Assembly (NCBI GenBank): GCA_900547685.1
Contig: URHS01000044.1
Location: 1-20,419 of the forward strand
Source of the DNA: an uncultured Blautia sp.
GTDB lineage: Bacteria > Bacillota > Clostridia > Lachnospirales > Lachnospiraceae
Direction: 5' to 3'
DNA length: 20,419 nt
A model generated the notes under the pieces. The model was not told where the DNA came from, ran no database searches, and saw only the letters and a list, made by a program, of their open reading frames with translations. The position numbers and the translations under genes are program-made. Shown here piece after piece: positions 14,860 to 20,419 of the stretch (position 1 is its first letter; each line of letters begins with the position of its first letter).

Positions 14860-14891
14860 ATCATATCACTAAACAATATTTTAGTAAATAT
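14860..14891 (-). promoter_or_regulatory. ridA-patB promoter with palindromic operator over the -35 box
   Basis: On the minus strand TTTACT (14883-14888) and TATGAT (14860-14865) are 17 bp apart. The perfect palindrome ATATTT-TAGT-AAATAT (14876-14891) covers the -35. The divergent YheO-type regulator next door is the natural candidate to bind it; this is inferred from position. Confidence 0.5.
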
Positions 14892-14915
14892 ATTTTAATG
14901 AATTTTTTTTCACTC

Positions 14916-14944
14916 TTGCACAAGACATAAATTCAAAATATAAT
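14916..14944 (+). promoter_or_regulatory. Promoter of the YheO/DauR-type regulator gene
   Basis: TTGCAC (14916-14921) and a perfect TATAAT (14939-14944) are separated by 17 bp, about 40 bp before the start codon at 14984. Confidence 0.65.
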
Positions 14945-14983
14945 AACCTTAATTATAGAAAACAAAACCTTTGGGAGATTATT

Positions 14984-15670
14984 ATGTCAAATGATAAACC
15001 TTATATAAAACTTACAAAAACAGAGCAGCTTATTTTAAACTCTTATAAAAAAATGATTTTAAGTCTGGGGGAATATCTGGGAGACGGATATGAAATTATT
15101 CTCCACAGTCTTGAAAATCTTCAGCACTCTGTTATCGAAAATGTGAATGGTCATTATTCCGGTAGAAAAAACGGCGCACCGATTACCGATTTAGCCCTTT
15201 CTATGCTCAGCCAGATAAAAGAAGAACCTTCTCAGCCTGCAGTCTGTTACATGAACCATTCCAAAAGAGGAGTTCCCCTTCGTTCCTGTACTATTCCCAT
15301 TACAGGAGAAGGAGAACGTATTATCGGACTGATCTGCATCAATTTTTATACCGATATTCCCCTGTCCTCCCTACTGGCAAAATTTTATCCTGAAATGCCT
15401 GATAGTTTCACTGAAAGTACCTCTGCCACAGAAAACTTTGCAGACAACACAGATGAACTTATTGAAAATGTTTTATACAAAATCCAACATCAGGTATTGA
15501 ATGATATTACTATTTCCGTCCAAAATAAAAATAAAGAAATTATTACTCAGCTTTACCAACGGGGAATTTTTAATATCAAAGATGCTGTTTTAAAAGTGGC
15601 CTCACTTTTGGAAATTTCCAAAAATACCGTATATATGCACCTTCGAAACTTAAAAGAGAAAGAAAAATAG
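14984..15670 (+). CDS. YheO/DauR-type transcriptional regulator (PAS-like sensor plus HTH)
   Basis: A 228-residue regulator with an N-terminal YheO-like PAS sensor domain (about 12-130) and a C-terminal helix-turn-helix of the DauR type (about 155-226). Sensor landmarks are YEIILHSLENLQHSVIENVN, the GRKNGAPITDLAL turn, and GEGERIIGLICINFYTDIPL. The HTH end is LYQRGIFNIKDAVLKVASLL followed by EISKNTVYMHLRNLK. Members such as Pseudomonas DauR control amino-acid catabolic genes. GGGAGATT stands before the ATG at 14984. The gene diverges from ridA-patB, so control of that operon in response to an amino acid or its breakdown product is likely but inferred. The C-terminal Lys-rich end is short and natural. 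Confidence 0.87.
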   Translation: MSNDKPYIKLTKTEQLILNSYKKMILSLGEYLGDGYEIILHSLENLQHSVIENVNGHYSGRKNGAPITDLALSMLSQIKEEPSQPAVCYMNHSKRGVPLRSCTIPITGEGERIIGLICINFYTDIPLSSLLAKFYPEMPDSFTESTSATENFADNTDELIENVLYKIQHQVLNDITISVQNKNKEIITQLYQRGIFNIKDAVLKVASLLEISKNTVYMHLRNLKEKEK

Positions 15671-15712
15671 CAGGATTTTCCTATATTTTTTCAGAAAACC
15701 CATATATTCCCC

Positions 15713-15741
15713 TTGCATACAGAGTGATTTCAACGTATTAT
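15713..15741 (+). promoter_or_regulatory. Promoter of the CofE-like gene
   Basis: TTGCAT (15713-15718) and TATTAT (15736-15741) are 17 bp apart. The leader of about 50 nt contains GGCAATTTTGCC and the palindrome GCAAATTTGC before the ribosome site. Confidence 0.55.
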
Positions 15742-15800
15742 AAAGTAGGTGGCAATTTTGCCCGCAAATTTGCAAGAAACCAATGGAGGTACATAAAGTT

Positions 15801-17009
15801 ATGAAAAATATAGACCGCATGGTTGGAACAATATCAAGAGGTGTTCGTGCACCGATTATCCGCGAAGGAGACAACCTTCCTGAAATCGTAGTAGACTGTG
15901 TATTAAAAGCATCTGAAAATGCCAACTTCGAAATTCAAGATAAAGACGTCATTGCTGTTACAGAAGCAGTTGTTGCCAGAGCTCAGGGTAACTATGCAAA
16001 TGTAAAAGATATCGCTGTTGATGTAAAAGAAAAATTCGGTGATGATACCGTAGGCGTGATTTTCCCTATTTTAAGCCGTAATCGTTTTTCCATCTGTTTA
16101 AAAGGTATTGCTATGGGCTGTAAAAAAATTGTGCTCATGTTAAGCTACCCATCTGATGAAGTAGGAAATCACCTCATTGACTTAGATGTTATGGACGAAA
16201 AAAATGTAAATCCATGGTCTGATGTTTTAACAGAAGAAAAATACAGAGAACTGTTTGGATATGAAAAACATGTATTTACAGGTGTTGACTATGTAGAATA
16301 TTACAAACAGCTTATTCAGGAGGCCGGAGCTGAAGTTGAAATTATTTTCGCTAACAATCCAAAAGCTATCCTCTCCTACACAAAAAGCGTTCTTGCTTGT
16401 GACATTCATACTCGCCAGAGAACAAAACGCATTTTAAAAGCAAATGGTGCTGAAAAAGTATATGCTCTTGACGACATTATGACAAAGAGTATCAACGGCA
16501 GCGGTTATAATGATGCTTACGGACTTCTGGGTTCCAACAAAGCGACAGAAGATACTGTAAAGCTCTTCCCAATTAAATGTGAAGAAGTTGTTACTGCTAT
16601 TCACAATTCTATGTTGGAAAAAACCGGAAAAAATGTAGAAGTTATGGTATACGGTGACGGTGCCTTTAAAGATCCGGTAGGAAAAATCTGGGAACTGGCT
16701 GATCCGGTTGTATCTCCCGCTTACACTGCAGGTTTGGAAGGTACTCCAAACGAAGTAAAATTAAAATATCTGGCTGATAATGATTTTGCTGATTTGTCAG
16801 GAAACGAATTAAAAGACGCAATTAAAAATTATATTACAGAAAAAGATGAGAAAGCAGCAAGTTTAAAAGGTACTATGGTAACACAGGGTACTACACCAAG
16901 ACGTCTTACCGACCTTTTAGGTTCTTTAGCTGACCTTACTTCCGGTTCCGGCGATAAGGGAACTCCAATTATCTATATTCAGGGATATTTTGACAACTAC
17001 GCAAAATAA
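15801..17009 (+). CDS. CofE-like protein (coenzyme F420-0:L-glutamate ligase superfamily), role unknown
   Basis: A 402-residue protein whose first half resembles the PF01996 fold of F420-0:gamma-glutamyl ligase. It has ISRGVRAPIIREGDNLPEIV near the start, QDKDVIAVTEAVVARAQGNY (about 48-67) matching the CofE strand-turn-helix, and later GSNKATEDTVKLFP. Authentic CofE is about 250 residues. This longer form is common in Firmicutes that make no F420, so the ligase name is probably wrong for the substrate. An ATP- or GTP-dependent amide-bond-forming or amino-acid-binding role is only a guess. The frame opens at 15783, but that ATG overlaps the ribosome site (ATGGAGGT), so the ATG at 15801 is preferred. 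It has its own promoter, 130 bp downstream of the YheO-type regulator, and ends at a bidirectional terminator facing purA. Confidence 0.78.
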   Translation: MKNIDRMVGTISRGVRAPIIREGDNLPEIVVDCVLKASENANFEIQDKDVIAVTEAVVARAQGNYANVKDIAVDVKEKFGDDTVGVIFPILSRNRFSICLKGIAMGCKKIVLMLSYPSDEVGNHLIDLDVMDEKNVNPWSDVLTEEKYRELFGYEKHVFTGVDYVEYYKQLIQEAGAEVEIIFANNPKAILSYTKSVLACDIHTRQRTKRILKANGAEKVYALDDIMTKSINGSGYNDAYGLLGSNKATEDTVKLFPIKCEEVVTAIHNSMLEKTGKNVEVMVYGDGAFKDPVGKIWELADPVVSPAYTAGLEGTPNEVKLKYLADNDFADLSGNELKDAIKNYITEKDEKAASLKGTMVTQGTTPRRLTDLLGSLADLTSGSGDKGTPIIYIQGYFDNYAK

Positions 17010-17020
17010 GTTGACTACGA

Positions 17021-17057
17021 AAAAGGAAGCCGTGGATTTTTCCATTGCTTCCTTTTC
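17021..17057. terminator. Bidirectional terminator between the CofE-like gene and purA
   Basis: AAAAGGAAGC (17021-17030) and GCTTCCTTTT (17047-17056) are a perfect 10-bp inverted repeat with a short loop that can pair further (GTGGA/TCCAT). It sits 11 nt past the plus-strand stop and 7 nt past the minus-strand stop of the two convergent genes. Confidence 0.85.
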
Positions 17058-17063
17058 TTTACT

Positions 17064-18350
17064 CTATTTGCTCTCTCTGTAAATAATATCTTCACGTCCC
17101 GGTCCGTTAGAAACCATTGTAATCGGAAATCCGATTTTTTCCTCTACAAATTCAATATATTTACGGCAGTTTTCCGGTAAATCCTCATATTTTTTAATAC
17201 CACGGATATCACAATTCCATCCCGGAAGCACTTCAATGACCGGTTTTGCCTTTTCCAGAAGACTTGTTGTTGGAAATTCTGTTGTAATTTCTCCGTCAAT
17301 ATCATATGCCACACATACAGGAATTTCTTTTAAATATCCCAAAACATCAAGTACCGTAAAAGCAACATCTGTTGTTCCCTGAATACGGCATCCGTATTTC
17401 GATGCCACACAGTCAAACCAGCCCATACGTCTTGGACGACCTGTAGTAGCGCCATATTCACCGCCGTCACCACCTCTGCGTCGAAGTTCATCTGCTTCTT
17501 CTCCGAAAATTTCAGATACAAAAGCCCCTGCACCTACTGCGCTGGAATATGCTTTACACACTGTAATAATTTTCTTTATTTCATAAGGAGGTATTCCTGC
17601 ACCCACTGCCCCATAAGCTGCCAGCGTGGAAGAAGATGTTACCATAGGATAAATACCATGATCCGGATCTTTCAAAGAACCTAACTGACCTTCCAGTAAA
17701 ATTTCTTTACCTTCTTTTAAAGCATTCCATAAAAGCAGAGAAACATCACATACATAAGGTGCAATCATTTCTTTGTATTCTTTTAATTCTTTTACAATAT
17801 CCACCGGATTTAAAAGAGGTTTGTGATATAAATACTCTAAATCCACATTTTTCTTCTGACAGATATTTTCTGCTTTTTCCATAAGAGCAGCCTCATCTTC
17901 AAAAAGCTCACTAACCTGAAAACCGATTTTTGCAAATTTATCAGAATAAAATGGTGCAATTCCTGACTTGGTAGAGCCAAAAGATTTTCCAGCCAGTCTT
18001 TCTTCTTCATATTCATCAAACTTAATATGATAGGACATCACAATCTGCGCTCTGTCTGATATTTTAATATCAGGCATAGGAACGCCCTGTTCTACAATTG
18101 ACTGAAGTTCGTGGAACAGCACAGGTATGTTCAACGCCACACCATTTCCGATAATACTTGTTGTATTTTCATTAAATACACCTGACGGCAGACTATGCAG
18201 GGCAAACTTTCCATAATTGTTTACGATTGTATGTCCGGCATTTGCTCCACCCTGAAATCGTACTACAATATCTGCCTCTTTTGCCAGCATATCCGTTATT
18301 TTACCTTTGCCTTCGTCTCCCCAGTTCGCTCCTACTACGGCTTTTACCAT
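17064..18350 (-). CDS. purA: Adenylosuccinate synthetase, divergent Clostridia-type form
   Basis: A 428-residue enzyme joining IMP and aspartate with GTP to adenylosuccinate, the first committed step to AMP. Conserved parts are NWGDEGKGK with catalytic Asp12, GGANAGHTI with His40, PSGVFNENTTSIIGNGVALN, AYSSAVGAGAFVSEI, ATTGRPRRMGWFD, and SNGPGREDIIYR. Several signature positions differ from E. coli PurA: QWGDEG is NWGDEG, the GTTGRGIGPAY loop is GSTKSGIAPFY, and EGAQGTLLDIDHGTYP is EGQLGSLKDPDHGIYP. I recall such forms from other Lachnospiraceae, so they probably mark a clade rather than decay. AGGAGG lies 8 nt before the ATG. A TATTAT or TATACT -10 lies upstream (plus 18400-18410). No purine riboswitch was seen. 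It stands apart from other purine genes. Confidence 0.93.
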   Translation of the reverse strand: MVKAVVGANWGDEGKGKITDMLAKEADIVVRFQGGANAGHTIVNNYGKFALHSLPSGVFNENTTSIIGNGVALNIPVLFHELQSIVEQGVPMPDIKISDRAQIVMSYHIKFDEYEEERLAGKSFGSTKSGIAPFYSDKFAKIGFQVSELFEDEAALMEKAENICQKKNVDLEYLYHKPLLNPVDIVKELKEYKEMIAPYVCDVSLLLWNALKEGKEILLEGQLGSLKDPDHGIYPMVTSSSTLAAYGAVGAGIPPYEIKKIITVCKAYSSAVGAGAFVSEIFGEEADELRRRGGDGGEYGATTGRPRRMGWFDCVASKYGCRIQGTTDVAFTVLDVLGYLKEIPVCVAYDIDGEITTEFPTTSLLEKAKPVIEVLPGWNCDIRGIKKYEDLPENCRKYIEFVEEKIGFPITMVSNGPGREDIIYRESK

Positions 18351-18473
18351 CTTCTATTCCTCCTGTAATATTGGAATCCATTTCATTTACTCAAGTATAA
18401 TACACCATTTTTTCTGAGAAATAAAGTAAAAATAGTTTTCTTCCAGAAAAAAATTTTTGTTCAATTTTACCTC

Positions 18474-19847
18474 TTAAAGATAGTTCATTGCCTCTTTAAT
18501 ATTAGCCACACCAATAAGTTTAATACTATATTTCCCCTGTAAGCTTTCCACATTTGTTTTTGGCATAATACAGGAAGTAAAGCCCAGTTTTTCTGCCTCC
18601 CTGACTCTGCTTTCCGCCATACTGACACCACGTACTTCCCCGGAAAGTCCCACTTCACCGAAAATCAAAGTCTGTTCATCAATCACCTTATTTTTATAAC
18701 TGGATACAATAGCCAGAACAACCCCTAAATCAATGGCCGGTTCTCCCAGTTTCATACCACCTGCCAGATTGACATAGGCATCACAGTCTCCCAGATGAAG
18801 CCCTGCTCTTTTTTCCAGAACTGCCATAAGCAGGTTCACGCGATTATAATCTATCCCTACTGATGTTCTCCTTGGCAATCCAAAATTGGTTCTGGTAACA
18901 AGGGCCTGTATTTCGATTAAAATAGGGCGTGTACCTTCTATAGAACAAACAACTGCTGTACCGGAAGCATCGGTGGGCCTTCCATTTAGCATAACCTGAG
19001 ATGGGTTCTTCACTTCCATAAGTCCTTTTTCCCGCATTTCAAACACACCGATTTCATTTGTTGAGCCAAATCGGTTCTTTACTCCTCTTAAAATCCGGTA
19101 AATCACCTGTCTGTCCCCTTCGAAATACAGTACCGTGTCGACCATGTGTTCCAACACTCTGGGGCCTGCCACACTTCCATCCTTTGTAACATGCCCTACA
19201 ATAAAAACAGAAATCCCCATTCCTTTAGCAATCTGCATGAGAACACCTGTAGACTCCCTCACCTGAGAAACACTGCCCGGTGCAGAGGAAACTTCTTCAT
19301 TATACATAGTCTGAATAGAGTCGATTACTACCATTTCCGGTTTCACTCTTTCAATCACACTGCGAATACTTTCTAAATTTGTCTCACATAAGAGCAACAA
19401 ATTTTCATTAAATTCTCCTATTCTCTTTGCTCTCAGCTTTATCTGTCCCAAGGACTCCTCACCGGAAACATATAAAACTTTATGTCCCTTTCCCGTAAGC
19501 TGTCTGCATACCTGAAGAAGAAGCGTAGACTTTCCAATACCCGGATCGCCTCCTACCAGAACCATAGAGCCGGGAACAATACCGCCTCCCAGTACTCTGT
19601 CCAGTTCTTCTATCTCTGTTTTTATCCTGTCATTTTCCTGTATAGAAATATCTGCAAGAATAACCGGCTCATTCTTCTTTCCTGCTGAACCGCTTGAAGA
19701 TGCTGTTGTTTTTCCTTTTGTTGCTACAGATACGGTTTCCTCTACAAAAGAATTCCATTCTCTGCAGCCCGGACACTGTCCCAACCATTTTGGCGACTCA
19801 TACCCACAATTTTGACAGAAAAATAATGTTTTTTTCCCTTTTGCCAT
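18474..19847 (-). CDS. radA: DNA repair protein RadA
   Basis: A 457-residue RecA-like, DnaB-type helicase that drives branch migration in recombination. The C4 zinc finger is CQNCGYESPKWLGQCPGC (Cys11, 14, 25, 28). Walker A is GGDPGIGKST (about 99-108), Walker B is MVVIDSIQT, and the RadA signature KNRFG is at about 257-261. A Lon-like C-terminal domain ends with GEVGLSGEVRGVSMAESRVR. A 25-residue Ser/Gly/Thr linker follows the zinc finger. The frame is open to 19910, but the ATG at 19845-19847 gives the family's MAKGKK start and has AAAGGGA upstream; the extension also reads through a hairpin. It follows the small gene at 19971 with 123 bp between them, filled by a long hairpin. No clpC or disA gene, which often accompany radA, is within view. 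Confidence 0.95.
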   Translation of the reverse strand: MAKGKKTLFFCQNCGYESPKWLGQCPGCREWNSFVEETVSVATKGKTTASSSGSAGKKNEPVILADISIQENDRIKTEIEELDRVLGGGIVPGSMVLVGGDPGIGKSTLLLQVCRQLTGKGHKVLYVSGEESLGQIKLRAKRIGEFNENLLLLCETNLESIRSVIERVKPEMVVIDSIQTMYNEEVSSAPGSVSQVRESTGVLMQIAKGMGISVFIVGHVTKDGSVAGPRVLEHMVDTVLYFEGDRQVIYRILRGVKNRFGSTNEIGVFEMREKGLMEVKNPSQVMLNGRPTDASGTAVVCSIEGTRPILIEIQALVTRTNFGLPRRTSVGIDYNRVNLLMAVLEKRAGLHLGDCDAYVNLAGGMKLGEPAIDLGVVLAIVSSYKNKVIDEQTLIFGEVGLSGEVRGVSMAESRVREAEKLGFTSCIMPKTNVESLQGKYSIKLIGVANIKEAMNYL

Positions 19848-19875
19848 ATTTTCCCTTTCTTTTTCCAACAAACGA

Positions 19876-19940
19876 GGCTGCCGCATTAAGTGCATATTCG
19901 AATATTTCACCTATTTCGAATACTGCTTAGTGCGACAGCC
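19876..19940. terminator. Long imperfect hairpin between the small gene and radA
   Basis: The outer arms GGCTG (19876-19880) and CAGCC (19936-19940) continue with CGCA/TGCG and TAAG/CTTA, and an inner TATTCGAATA/TATTTCGAATA repeat. The stem has single-base bulges. There is no long T-run on the minus strand, so it may be a weak terminator or processing element. Read-through to radA is possible. Confidence 0.5.
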
Positions 19941-19970
19941 CTGTCTTACTTGTTCTTACTTATCTGAAAC

Positions 19971-20384
19971 TTAAATTCTTTCAATGCTTACAGCTACCTG
20001 TTCTGCCTGCTCCAGTTCCACACTAAATGAAAGCTTTCCACCCAGATTTGTCTTCATCTGTCCGGCTTCTTCTCCATCGATTACAATTTTGTACTCGGCA
20101 TCCTCTTCCATTTCTACAGTAATCTGAGCATCCTGAGGACCTTCTACTGTAAAGTTCATTCTGTCTTCTTTTTCATCTAAGTCTAAAACTGTAGTACCTG
20201 GTACAGATTCATATACAAACATACCGTTTCTCTCCAGCTTTGTAATTTCCTTATATGTTTTTACTTTGTATATATCCCCATCGTACTCAAAGTCGGATAC
20301 TTTTGACTTCTGCGCTAACTCATAGTTACCAAAGCTGATTTTACCATTTTCTTCTGTACGAATTAATTCTTTTACTACTGACAT
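19971..20384 (-). CDS. Conserved small hypothetical protein (beta-rich)
   Basis: A 137-residue acidic cytosolic protein with no signal peptide or membrane segment. It opens MSVVKELIRTEENGKISFGN, then YKVKTYKEITKLERNGMFVY and ESVPGTTVLDLDEKEDRMNF. Its last third alternates polar and hydrophobic residues in short strands (AQITVEMEEDAEYKIVIDG, then KLSFSVELEQAEQVAVSI), which suggests an all-beta fold. I recall this type of protein from Lachnospiraceae genomes, where it sometimes carries the name endosialidase; nothing here supports that activity. The ATG at 20382-20384 has GGGAGG seven nt upstream. It is upstream of radA in the same direction, with a hairpin in between. Function unknown. Confidence 0.85.
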   Translation of the reverse strand: MSVVKELIRTEENGKISFGNYELAQKSKVSDFEYDGDIYKVKTYKEITKLERNGMFVYESVPGTTVLDLDEKEDRMNFTVEGPQDAQITVEMEEDAEYKIVIDGEEAGQMKTNLGGKLSFSVELEQAEQVAVSIERI

Positions 20385-20419
20385 AGTTATGTCCTCCCGC
20401 TTATGTCTTTCATTGTTCC

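Noticed and set aside
15783..15800. Upstream ATG for the CofE-like protein
   Set aside because: This ATG is part of the ATGGAGGT ribosome site that serves the ATG at 15801.
15801..17009. Evidence for F420 coenzyme synthesis
   Set aside because: Only a CofE-like fold is present; protein length and lack of companion genes do not support the pathway.
18351..18473. Possible purine riboswitch before purA
   Set aside because: The leader is short and shows no conserved purine aptamer helices or loop motifs.

Overview
The window looks like a chromosomal segment of a low-GC Gram-positive gut anaerobe, most likely a Lachnospiraceae member. This is inferred from AT-rich intergenic DNA, AGGAGG-type ribosome binding sites, a few TTG starts, a CcpA-type cre site, and the sequence style of PurA, RadA and the GH2 beta-galactosidase. 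Most genes lie on the minus strand. No tRNA, rRNA or CRISPR array was seen.

Layout. 1-810 is the 5' part of uvrB, cut by the window edge. 811-1933 is gene-poor. It holds a promoter-like stretch, a 3' fragment of an unidentified gene, the C-terminal remnant of a DDE transposase, a 145-nt long-stem hairpin and a terminator. 1934-2485 is a HAD-IIA phosphatase that appears to have lost most of its cap domain by an in-frame deletion. 2647-9417 is a beta-galactoside utilisation locus: an AraC-type regulator, a GPH-family sugar symporter, LacZ, and a divergent second AraC-type regulator. Promoters, a cre site and operator-like half-sites can be read in the lacZ/araC intergenic region. Between the first regulator and the symporter sits a plus-strand leader-peptide/attenuator-like structure with no gene behind it.

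9453-11312 is a damaged accessory island: a DUF1284 protein with an unusual tail, a CPBP membrane-protease fragment fused in frame to the remains of a RhuM-family gene, and a promoter/hairpin module that resembles the one upstream of uvrB. 11322-13055 carries an aldo/keto reductase and a small alarmone synthetase. 13235-15670 carries a ridA-patB operon (C-S lyase plus 2-aminoacrylate deaminase) with a divergent YheO/DauR-type regulator and a palindrome over the ridA -35 box. 15801-17009 is a CofE-like (F420 ligase superfamily) protein, convergent with purA across a shared terminator. purA, radA and a small conserved hypothetical gene fill the rest.

How the parts work together. Lactose or galactoside import and hydrolysis form one unit under activator and catabolite control. 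Sulfur amino-acid cleavage and clearance of its reactive enamine product form a second. The best candidates for something undescribed are the orphan attenuator (3491-3710), the shared hairpin/promoter modules (825-1118 and 11208-11312), and the chimeric RhuM/CPBP/DUF1284 island.
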